Source: Capsicum annuum (lineage: Eukaryota > Streptophyta > Magnoliopsida > Solanales > Solanaceae). Taken from it: 64,000 nt of DNA. The translations under genes and the position numbers were made by a program. Positions within the stretch are counted from its first letter, which is position 1. Each line of letters starts with the position of its first letter. Under the pieces are notes generated by a model. The model was not told where the DNA came from. It was given only the letters and a program-made list of their open reading frames with translations, and made no database searches. Shown in pieces: positions 55,161-64,000 of this stretch. The stretch lies in assembly GCF_002878395.1 (NCBI RefSeq), contig NW_025860903.1, positions 34,945 through 98,944 of the forward strand, given 5' to 3'.

Positions 55161-55548
55161 ACCTGAAAAATTTGTACTCCGATATCGATGAATTCCAAAA
55201 CACTATTTCAGACTCTCCCCGATATGGAACAACTCCAATTATATTTATGGACAAATACAACTCCAACTCCAATTTCAACTCCAACTCCAACTTCAAAAAT
55301 TTTAGTTTTCATGGCCAAACGCCAATTAAGACAAAACAATATAACATAAACACTTTTGCATCTGGAAGATCTGCAATTCATACAACAGAGGAAGGAGAAT
55401 AATGACAATGGCCTTGATGTTATAGCTTCTGAAAAAGACATCCTCGGAAATTACAACAAAAGCTACCCATACAATATTGACCCTCAATCAAGACATCTTT
55501 AATACGAACCACAAGGAATCCACGACTGACCAATAGGTGTGATATCGA

Positions 55549-55865
55549 ATTCCAAGTTACACAAGATCAGACCACCAAATTAGAAACTAGGAAAAAAGAT
55601 TTCAAAGCCATCAGGAAACTGCAAAAACTACTGGAAATGCACATAGCTAAAGTGCCAAGCCCAACATTAGCCAGTAGGAAATCAAGTTAGAATTCAAAAA
55701 ATTTACAAAGAAAGGTTACCTGCTGAAGGATGTAATCGCAACCAAAGCTTGTTGTAACATCTCTAGACATGTAGACTCTAGTTGTACATAAAGTCTGATG
55801 CTGGAGACACCAGCATGGAAGAAAAGAGTTTAAGAAAAGCAAGTCACAAATGTAGTTGATAAGAT
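55549..55865 (-). repeat. Segmental duplication, copy B
   Basis: Copy of 53746-54050 with indels. The minus-strand frame LEMLQQALVAITSFSR ends at a donor-like AG|GTAACC near 55718. Confidence 0.8.
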
Positions 55866-56777
55866 ACTACATTTCTAAGAAAAAGAAGAATGGTTAGAAA
55901 AACTCAAATTAAAATTGATGTGCCTCCTCAACATGGCCGCATAGAAAGCTCAAGCAATGCTTTAATTGTCATCACCTTTTGCAATTGCATTGGGTGTCAT
56001 TTTTTTTGCACGGATGAAAGGAAATTGTATCACAGCGATAGCAGAGCCAAATAAACCAGCCAAAACAAGTATTCAATACTTATTTTTCGAGTGAAGCTCT
56101 GGTATCATGTCAAGGACGGAAGGATTCTCCCTTACAACGTTTACCAAAATTCCAGCTGTACTTGCATCAAAAGAGAAGCCCCTATCAGCCATTTCCTTCA
56201 TAAAAGTTTCCATCTCACTAAATTTGCTACACCTGAGAAATCCTTGCACAATAACTCTATAAGTTACATTGTTTGGAGGACAACCATTGTCTTCCATTTT
56301 TCTTAGCATACTTTTAGCTTCATCTAACAGTCCATGTATACAAAATCCAGTTATCATTGTATTGTATGTTCTTATGTCCAGAGGCAATCCAATGAAAGAA
56401 AGCTTCTCAAAAACAGAATGAGCTTCATCCAGTTTACCATTTTTGCACAATCCATTAATGACAACCCTGTAAAATGCAATATCTGTATTTTCTCGCTTTC
56501 TTTCCAACTTATTAAGGAGTGACATCGCTTCTTCAACAAGTCCATACCTAAAATAACCATCAAGCACAGTGGAATGAGTGCATATATTAGGTTTGGGTCC
56601 CGCAGATAGCATCTCAGCATAAACTCGTTTTGCATCACCAGTTCTTCGAACTTCAAACAGACCTTGCAAGATAGTATTGTAGGTAGCAGTATTAGGTTTA
56701 TATCCCCTTTGAGAAATTTCACCAAGCAATTGCATGGCCTTGGCCACTTTCTTTTTCTTACAGTATCCATTTATTAG

Positions 56778-57159
56778 GAAGGTCTGGAGGGCGCGAATTT
56801 CGGCAGAGAGTTAGGGCCAGTTTGGGTCGCTAGTGTAGGGAATTACTTGGTGGGGGTTTTATTCCTGTTATGATTCCGTGTTCCGTGTTCCATGTTTTAT
56901 TACGAATCTGTGTGCTTTCCTCTGCTTTCCTCTGTTTTATATTACTTATGGGTGCCGTATTTATGTTATGTATTCTGCTTCTGTGCTTTACTATGTGTTT
57001 GTGTGGTATCTCGTGCCTTGAGCCGGGGGTCTATCGGAAACAGCCTTTCTACTTCATCAGAGGTAGAGGTATGGACTGCGTACATTTTACCCCCCACATC
57101 TTACCCCCCAGACCCCACTAGGTGGGAATACACTGGGTTTGTTGTTGTTGTTGTTGTTG
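56778..57159 (+). mobile_element. SINE (TS-like) inserted in the PPR gene
   Basis: Perfect 13-bp target duplication ATCCATTTATTAG at 56765-56777 and 57160-57172. The element ends in (TTG)n, the 3' end typical of tobacco TS-type SINEs. Its body holds GAGCCGGGGGTCTATCGGAA, GGACTGCGTACATTTTACC and CCCCAGACCCCACTAGGTGG, blocks of the widespread Solanaceae GTACGCAGACCTTACCCC family. The 5' part (56778-57010) is longer than I expect for TS. It has no coding capacity and would have moved with LINE enzymes. Confidence 0.85.
57137..57159 (+). repeat. (TTG)n tail
   Basis: Seven consecutive GTT/TTG units form the 3' end of the SINE. Confidence 0.95.
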
Positions 57160-58183
57160 ATCCATTTATTAGTATGTTATAGCTAATAATGTCAGGTTCA
57201 ATGCACTTATCTATCATTATATCAAAAATTCTCCTTGCTCTATCCACTTGACCACGCAAACAATATCCATCCATTATCGCATTGTAGGTGATTATATTAG
57301 GCTCTACACCTTTTTCGACCATGTGTTTCATTACTTCCTCGGCATCTTCCACTTTCCCTTCTTTGCATAGTCCATCAATCACCATGGTGAAGGTATTGAC
57401 ATTTGGATAAATATTAAGATTCACCATCTCAGAGAACAAAGTCTTAACCTTTTCCCACTGACCAAGCTTACACAAACCATCAATTAATGAATTATATGTG
57501 ACTATGTTTAGAAGAATGTTTTTCTGCTTCATCTCATTAAGAAGGTTGATAGCAGCAACTAAGTTTCCATCTTTGCAGAGGGCATCAACAACAATGTTGT
57601 ACTTATATACATCAGGCTTAGTGTTTCCATGTTCCATTAGCCGGAGCAAACTTAAAGCTTTCTGAGTATGACCCCTTTTGCTGAGCCCATTCATGACAGT
57701 TCCATACATGACTTGGTCGGGCTCACAAATATTCTCTCTTGCCACTTTTTTAAACAATTCAACAGCATCTTTGAGCCTATTTTCAGCAAATAATCCCCTT
57801 ATTAGGGAGGTAAAGGTGACACCACTAAATAGAATACCACTCTTCAAGTAAAAGGGTAACACCGAAAATGCACAATCAGAACGATGCATCAGGCAATAAC
57901 TGTTAGTCACGATATTCAAGATGAATCCATCAATTGGGATACCTAATATCCGCATTTCTCGAAAAAGCGAAACGACTAAAGAGTAATGCTTCATAGTTAG
58001 CATAGTGTTGAATAATTTAGAGAAATCAACAACAGAATGAAGAGGATTCATTCTGACCATTCAATGGAAGAGACTAACAGCATCATCTAAACATTTGACC
58101 TCAACTTTAGCCTTTACCGAAAAGGATCTTGAACAACAAGAACGAAAGGAACAACGCACTGAAATATTTGTCGCCATCATCAT

Positions 58184-58513
58184 CACCTAAGAGATGGACG
58201 TATATCTCTATATTGTGAAAGTGGGTTTATCTTTTGGTTGTGCCCTAATTTTGAATGCTCTGTTTTGTTTTAATTGCCTTTCTATAAACATATTTATTTC
58301 AATTTAATTGTTCTATAATGAAATAAAATTTTATTATATTCTTCCAATTATATTTACTTAAATTTATACTTCCTTCATCTCATTTTACCCATTTCAAATT
58401 CCATTATATCCTTAATATAATTAATTACTCTTTATTATTAGTATTCTTGAAAAATATTATAAAAAGGAGTAACATTAAGAGTACACCATTAAGAATATAA
58501 ATGGTGGTTTGAT
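58184..58513. other. PPR upstream region, AT-rich
   Basis: This would hold the PPR promoter. CTCTATATTG at about 58207-58216 (plus) is the only TATA-like feature near the start. From about 58365 it merges with MITE arms. Confidence 0.35.
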
Positions 58514-58514
58514 A

Positions 58515-60375
58515 CTCCCTCTATTCATTTTATCCATCTCAAATTGGGATGACACAGCTTTTAAGAAAACAATGATTAACAATGTAATTTTACCATTTTG
58601 CCCCTCTTAATTGTGTCTTGTTGTTAATTCCAATATTGATGGATGACTAATATCAAAACACCATTTATATTTTTAATGGTGTATTTTTAATAGTACTCCT
58701 CTTTGAAACATTTTTCAAGAATACTAATAACAAGAAGTAATCAATTATACTAAGGTGTCGTTTGGTTGAGAATGTAGTTATGCTGGGATTAGTTATGATG
58801 TGATAAATTATACTAGATTAGTTATGCTGGGATTATTTTTTATTGAGTGTTTGGTTTGTTGTTTTCAAATTAATATGCATGGTATAATTTCAAAAAATAA
58901 AGTATTTGATTATCAAAATACCCCTATCTTATTTAACTTTTTTTTTGTTTATATATATATTTGTTTTCAAGCTTTAAATATTTATTCTTAAAAATAAAAC
59001 TTCCATCTTATTTAGCTTAATTTTTTTGTGTGTTCATTTTCATGTTTATATCGTGTGTATTTTAAAAATAAAACTTTCATCTTATTTAGCTTTAATTTTT
59101 TTGCATGTGTCTTCCCATGATTATACCGTGTGCGTTTAAAAAAAAAACCTACTACATCTTATTTAGTTTGAATTAAAAACCTCCAACTTAAGTTTGTTAA
59201 AGTAAAAGAAGATTTGTTGTTTATGTCACTTCATTTAAACACTTATTACTCATATAATATAGAATATTAAAATTCATTTTAATTGATATATACAATATCA
59301 AGTTTCAAGTTATTAAAAAATTATTTAATTTAAAATATGTAATTGAACAATAGAGTCGATTGTGAAACAATAATGTGTATTAAAACTAGGCAACGCCTTT
59401 GTAATTGTTAAAATATTTTATAGATTACTAGTGAATGATAATTATTATTATAAAATCTACTTACTTTAGTTAATCTTTTCATTGTGTAGTAAGAATTTTT
59501 TGTGTTATCAATTCACAAAAATAACACTTGGAAGGAAAAAGTTGATGTTGAATTCCATTTTTCGATTCTTAAAAAATTATAGTACCTACATTTTGTTGGA
59601 TATATAAAAAATTATAGTACCTAGTTTTGATCCTTATTATGTATGAATCTAACATATTTTATTTTTTAATTTGTTAATTTTGCATTTTGATCCTTTATAT
59701 AAGAAAATAGCGTATAAGTTTATAAAATTCACAAGCATTGGAATGAAAAAAAATGCAAAGTTTAATTAATAAGAGGCTAATTTTTTTTAATCATATATTT
59801 CCTTCGTTCCAAAATAAGATATTTTAGTCTTTTTGATTTGTCATAAATAACACATTTTAGATAATCAAGTAGATATCGATAATCTTTTTTCAATTTCAAA
59901 GCAATAATTAAAGATGATGAAAAAGATCGGAGAAATGTGTTTGTAATGGATTTGGGATATTTTTGTCATTTTATAATTTATCCCGGGATAAATTAAGGTG
60001 GGATAACTTATACCACCAAATATGTGGTATAACTTATCCCAGGACTATTATTAATCCCGAAATAAGTTATCCCAAGTATTGCCAAACCAAATGGTGTATT
60101 AAAAAGTTTATCTCGGGACTATTATTTTATCCCAGGATAACTTATCTTAGTACGTCACACCAAACGGCCCCTAAGGGTATTAATGGAAAGAAAAATTGTC
60201 TTGTCTTGATAAGTAAAATAGGACAAGTAAAATGAGACATCAAATTAGAAAATTTGGGACGGATAAAATGGGATGGAGGGAGTATTAACCATCCATCAAT
60301 ATTGGTACCAATCATTATTTTCTTAATAGATGTGCCATCCCAATTTGGGACGGATAAAATGGGACGAAGGGAGTA
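58515..60375. mobile_element. Nested Stowaway-type MITEs
   Basis: CTCCCTCTATTCATTTTATC at the left and its inverse (GGATAAAATGGGACGAAGGG) at about 60352-60372 are matching ends, with a second inward copy of the right end at about 60245-60280. Inner arms mirror each other across the Harbinger-like insert (CACCATTTATATTTTTAATG and TATTCTTGAAAAATATT, for example). TA is at the outer flanks. Several insertions are superposed and I cannot separate all of them. Confidence 0.55.
58754..60171. mobile_element. PIF/Harbinger (Tourist)-like non-autonomous element
   Basis: The ends GGTGTCGTTTGG and (inverted) GGGGCCGTTTGG are flanked by TAA (58751-58753 and 60172-60174). The right subterminal region repeats TTATCCCGGGATAA-type and ATAACTTATCCCAGG motifs, as in other GGGGCCGTTTGG elements. 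1,418 bp, AT-rich, no transposase. Confidence 0.7.
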
Positions 60376-60379
60376 TTTT

Positions 60380-60860
60380 TAAAACATAATTAATAAGACT
60401 AATTTAATAAAATAAATCCTTAATTAATATTTTTTTAGTGAATATACCAAGTCAACAGGGTCAACTAATATTAAACGGAGGAAGTAGCTATTGTTACTTA
60501 TTAGGTAAAAGGAGCAAATATATCCTAATATTTAATGAATCTATATTAGCTTGATTAAACAAAACGTTTCTAAGATTGGTTTTTAAATTTCAAAAGTGTC
60601 TTGTGACTTTTAAAATTGGGAAAAAGACATGGAAAAGTCATTCTGCTAAACTATTACCTTCTAAATACTTATTTTTAAACTAATATCATTGTGTTGCCTC
60701 TCGGTCATAATATTTCCATGAAAAGGTCGTTATTTCCAAATTTAGTCCATTATTTCAACCCCTTTTAAATGTTCACTGCTACTTTATTTTTTAGGGTTTA
60801 GTTTTATTTTTTGGATTAGAAAATTGTCATTTTTAAAAAATAAATAGATAAATATAATAG
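60380..60860. other. AT-rich spacer, no gene seen
   Basis: No supported feature between the MITE nest and the putative gene start. Confidence 0.45.
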
Positions 60861-61092
60861 AATTTCTTCGGAGTAGAATTTTCGACCATCTCGTCAGAAT
60901 AGAATTTCCGGGAAAGAGTCCTCTGTCGATCAGATTCGTTCTCATTATTCTTCTCTCGGCTCTCTTTTTATGTTTTATAACCTCTTTCAGGTACCGAAAG
61001 TCCGGGCAATCTGCCACAGCATACGTTTCTCGGCAAACAGTATATTTTTCAGCGATCGAGTCAAGGTTTGGTATCAGCAAAAGATAAAGGCG

Positions 61093-61190
61093 ATGACGGC
61101 AGTTCCAGCGACCAATTTCTACATCAAATTTCCAGAATCAAACAAACTTATTCAAGAACACGTACTCACTTCATCTTCTTCTCGGATCAG
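61093..61190 (+). CDS. Putative first coding exon, gene not recognised (partial)
   Basis: ATG at 61093 opens MTAVPATNFYIKFPESNKLI, then QEHVLTSSSSRI, and the frame meets a possible donor AG|GTGCAC at 61190. The upstream 200 bp (about 60870-61092) are less AT-rich and pyrimidine-rich like a 5' leader, and the frame is open upstream to 60970 as well, so an earlier start is possible. No domain is present in 32 residues. Later exons are not in the window: an (AT)n tract and a LINE follow, so the LINE may sit in intron 1. Support is moderate to weak. Confidence 0.4.
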
Positions 61191-61269
61191 GTGCACTCGT
61201 TCCATCCCTTTTAGTTTATTTGGTCTTGATTTCTTAACTATTGAAGTTAGATACGTCCTGTCTCATTTG

Positions 61270-61297
<28 letters not shown>
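61270..61297 (+). repeat. Microsatellite (AT)n
   Basis: Fourteen TA units just after the putative first exon. Confidence 0.95.
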
Positions 61298-61300
<3 letters not shown>

Positions 61301-61399
61301 AAACTCATCTGATTTTTGTTTGCCTATTTAGCTATTTTTAGCTGTCCCCTTTTGCTCGTCATATTTTTCTTCGTTTTCTTCTATTGTATCTATTTTAGT

Positions 61400-64000
61400 G
61401 ATGGCTGGGGTGATAGATGTTGGATAGGGTCATGTTATAGGTTGGGGCCGGGACTGGGATAGGGTCTAGGTTTGAGTCGAGGGTTGGGGCGAAAGAGAGT
61501 AGGGTTAGGTGGGATAAGGGTGCTTCTAGGTTGAGAGTTGAGTCCTAGAACATAGGGTCGCTTCAAGGTAAATCTATAGAGCTGGTAAAGATTCTTAGAA
61601 AGAGAAGGGTTAGTATAGCGTGTGTCAGAAAGCTAAATGGGTAGGCACTAAGGCGAGAGATGTGGATGGATATAAGTTGTGGCACTCGGGTAGCGTGAGA
61701 TATAGAAATGGGCTAGGCATCTTAGTAGATGAAGAACTTAAGGAGCAGGTAGTAGAGGTTAAGAGTGTTAGTGATAGGCTGATGTCTATTAAATTGTTCA
61801 TTGGAAAGTCTATGGTGAATGTAATTAGTGTCTACGCCTTGCAAGTAGGTTTGGACAGGGATGAGAAGAAGGACTTTTGGGAGGTTTTAGATGAGGTGGT
61901 GAGGAGCATCCCGACCATTAAGAAGCTTTTCATGGGAGGAGATTTCGATAGGCATATTGGGTCTTTGTTGAGAGGTTATGATGATCTGCATGGCGGTATT
62001 AATTTTGGGGAGCGGGATTACAGAGGAGCTTCTCTTTTGAATTTTTCTAGGGCTTTTGGGTTGTGGATAGCGAAGTCGAGCTTTCCAAAGAAGGAGGAAC
62101 ACCTTATTATATTTCGTAGTTCAGTGGCCAAGTCTTAGATAGACTTTTTGCTTCTTAGGAAAGGGGATAGAGCACTATGTAAAGACTGTAAAGTCGTACC
62201 TAGCGAGAATCTTTCGGCTCAGCATAGGTTGTTGGTGATGGACTTGGCTATTAGTAAGGACAAAAAAAAGAAAAGTGTGGATGCTCAGCCCAGGATTAAG
62301 TGGGATAGCTTGACTTTGGCTAGTGCTTTGGAAATAGGGGAGAAGTTGAAGTTTAGGGGGCTTGGGAGAGTAGAAGGGGTATGGATAGTATGTGCGATAC
62401 GACTGCTAATTGCATTAAAGAGACCGCTAGAGAGATGTTGGGTATCTCGAGAGGTCGATCTTAGCAAGCATCGAGGAGACTGGTGTTGGAAGAAGAGGTT
62501 AAGAGAAAAGTGAAGTCTAAGAAGGTAGCTTACGCTAAGTTGGTTGAGGGCAAAGATGAGGAGTAAAGGCGGATGAATAAGGAAGAGTATAAGGTAGCTA
62601 GAAGAAAGGCTAAGTTAGCAGTTACGACGGCTAAGATAGTAGCTTTTGAGAGTTTGTATGCGGCTTTAGAGGAAAAAGGCGGGGATAAGAAACTGTATAG
62701 ACTTACCAAGGCCAGAGAGCGGAGGGCTCGTAACCTTGATCAAGTAAAGTGCATCAAAGGAGAAAATGATATAGTACTGGTTGAGAATGCCCTCATTAGG
62801 GAGAGGTGGCAGTCCTATTTTCATAAACTTTTAAACGACGAAGGGAACAAAGTTTTTGTGTTGGGAGACTTGGAAAAATCCGAGGAGTGTCGTGATGATG
62901 GTTATTATAGGCGTATCAAGGTTGAGGATGTCAATGGAGCTATTCGCAAAATGCGGTGGGGTAGGGCAACGGGTCCAGACGAGATTCCAATGAATTTTTG
63001 GAAGAGCACTAACGGGGCAGGTTTAGAATAGTTGACAAGGTTGTTTAACATTATTTTTAGGGTGGCGAAGATGCATGAAGTGTGAAGATGGAGTATGATG
63101 ATTTCAGTGCATAAGAACAAGGAAGACATAAAGAGTTGTAACAACTATAGAGGTATTAAGTTGTTGAGTCATACTATGAAGGTTTGAGAATGAGTGGTAG
63201 AGTTGAGGATGACAAGGATCGGGACGATCTCTAAAAATCAGTTCGGTTTTATGCTAGGTCGCTCGATCACTGAGGCCATTCACCTTTTGAGGAGATTAGT
63301 GGAGCAGTTTCGGGAGAGGAAAGACTTGCACATGGTATTTATTGATCTTGAGAAGGCATATAACAATGTTCCTAAGGAGATTTTGTAGAGGTGCTTGGAT
63401 GTTAGAAAGGTGCCCATGGCGTGCATTAGGTCGATTCAGGATATGTATGATGGGGTGAAGACTTATGTGAGGATGATAGGGGAGATTCGAAGCACTTCTC
63501 AGTTTTAATAGGGTTGGACTTGGGATCGACTCTTATTCCATTTTAATTTGCCTTAGTGATGGATATTTTGACGTGACATATTTAAGGGGAGGTACATTGG
63601 TGTATGTTATTTGCAGATAACGTGGTACTGATTGACGAGACTCAAGAAATAGTTAATGATAAGTTGGAGATTTGAAGACAGACGCTTGAGTCTAGAGGAT
63701 TTCGATTAAGTAGAACCAAGACGGAGTACTTGGAGTGTAAGTTCAATGATGTATCGCAAGAGGTTGAAGTGGTTGTGAAGCTGGACTCTCAGTCCATTAG
63801 AAGAGGGAGATTTTCAAGTATCTGGGGTCTATGATTTAGGGAAATAGTGAGATTGACGAGGATGTCACACATCGTATTGGGGCAGGGTGGTTGAAATGGA
63901 GGCTCACTCCGAGAGTTTTATGTGATAAGAAGGTGCCCCGAAGCTTAAAGGTAAGTTCTACAGAGTGGTAGTTCGGCTGGCTATGTTGTATAGAGCGGAG
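61400..64000 (+). pseudogene. RTE-clade LINE, degenerate, running off the window
   Basis: The apurinic-type endonuclease part (61620-62138) has VDGYKLWHSGSVRYRNGLGI, MVNVISVYALQVGLD, KLFMGGDFDRHIGS (family GGDFNGH, so the catalytic Asn is Asp) and FPKKEEHLIIFRSS. The block with the catalytic Glu (family QETKW) is damaged. The linker and RT (62148-63640) show [83 protein letters not shown] and LFADNVVLIDE, where the catalytic FADD is FADN. At least eight stops or frameshifts occur. RTE elements supply enzymes for themselves and some SINEs; this copy cannot. Confidence 0.9.

Larger units (their letters stand above)
54356..55323. mobile_element. hAT-like MITE carrying plastid DNA
   Basis: The ends GGGCCCGTTGGGCCATGA and (inverted) GGCGTTTGGCCATGAAAACT form TIRs of the common GGGCCCGTTTGGCC type. 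Subterminal arms are rich in CAACTCCAAnTT repeats. Flanks AATTACTA (54348-54355) and AATTAAGA (55324-55331) agree at six of eight positions, fitting an 8-bp hAT TSD. The middle carries a minus-strand piece of the plastid rRNA operon (54709-54880) and other sequence of unknown origin. No transposase. Confidence 0.75.
56073..58183 (-). pseudogene. P-class pentatricopeptide repeat (PPR) gene, disrupted by a stop and a SINE
   Basis: The intronless minus-strand frame starts at ATG 58183 with a Ser/Arg-rich leader (MMMATNISVRCSFRSCCSRS) that looks like a mitochondrial presequence. It runs to 56073, about 571 codons without the insert. Residues from about 50 on are tandem 35-residue PPR motifs (VTYNSLIDGLCKLGQWEKVK, TFTMVIDGLCKEGKVEDAEE, ITYNAIMDGYCLRGQVDRAR), similar to restorer-of-fertility-like PPRs that bind organelle RNA. 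There are two lesions: a TGA at 58061-58063 (codon 41), and a 382-bp SINE at 56778-57159 that splits the codons for NGYCKKKKV. Removing the SINE plus one 13-bp TSD restores the frame exactly. A downstream ATG at 58060 could still start a shorter protein lacking the presequence. Confidence 0.9.

Noticed and set aside
56870..57182. Two Cys/Leu-rich plus-strand frames of 83-96 codons
   Set aside because: They are wholly inside the SINE inserted in the PPR gene.
1..64000. Endogenous plant pararetrovirus (caulimovirid) or geminivirus remnants
   Set aside because: All RT and gag regions follow copia, gypsy or LINE order with LTRs or A-tails; no movement-protein or Rep-like motif was seen.
1..64000. 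A previously undescribed multi-gene system
   Set aside because: Every recognisable coding segment is a decayed host gene or a known transposon class; no conserved unknown gene set is present.

Overview
This is a window of a plant nuclear genome, and the repeats point to the nightshade family (Solanaceae). The signs are AT-rich DNA, short exons with GT..AG borders, and a dense set of nested plant transposons: TRIMs, Ty1/copia, Tekay/Del-type Ty3/gypsy, Ogre/Tat-type LTRs, RTE and L1-type LINEs, and Stowaway, Harbinger, hAT and Mutator-like MITEs. Two SINEs resemble families known from tobacco and other Solanaceae. I cannot name the species. I see no operons, rRNA operon, CRISPR array or complete protein-coding gene.

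Layout. 1-4.2 kb: gene debris (a subtilase piece, a cyclin-D-like piece, a broken GT92 galactan-synthase-like gene) and a TRIM with three LTRs. 4.2-13.1 kb: AT-rich intergenic DNA with minisatellites, a possible Helitron, a fold-back MITE, a second very small TRIM, and a 2.1-kb TIR element carrying a piece of a hexose transporter gene. 13.1-16.0 kb: two decayed LINE 3' ends and a Stowaway-like MITE. 16.5-20.5 kb: a minus-strand copia element that lost its reverse transcriptase. 21.7-36.4 kb: a plus-strand Tekay-like gypsy element, split in its protease region by a second gypsy element with TSD CTAAG, and split in its 3' LTR by a Harbinger-like element with TSD TAA. 36.4-41.4 kb: Ogre/Tat-type LTR sequence, including a solo LTR with TSD AGAGG that itself holds a Mutator-like fold-back element with a 10-bp TSD. 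41.4-46.1 kb: a minus-strand copia element truncated at its 5' end. 46.2-52.2 kb: five exons of a TatD-family nuclease gene, with a gag-only LTR retrotransposon (TSD ACGAG) in one intron. 53-55.9 kb: a SINE, a local duplication, and a hAT-like element carrying plastid rRNA-spacer/5S DNA. 56.1-58.2 kb: a pentatricopeptide-repeat (PPR) gene broken by a nonsense codon and by a SINE with a 13-bp TSD. 58.2-60.4 kb: nested MITEs. 60.9-64 kb: the probable first exon of an unrecognised gene followed by a degenerate RTE LINE that runs off the window.

How it fits together. The host genes (GT92, TatD nuclease, PPR) all lie on the minus strand and all are damaged or incomplete here. The insertion order can be read from target-site duplications. 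I found no new multi-gene system. The observations most worth following are the gene- and plastid-fragment captures by TIR elements, the three-LTR TRIM, the gag-only retrotransposon, and the recent SINE disruption of the PPR gene.
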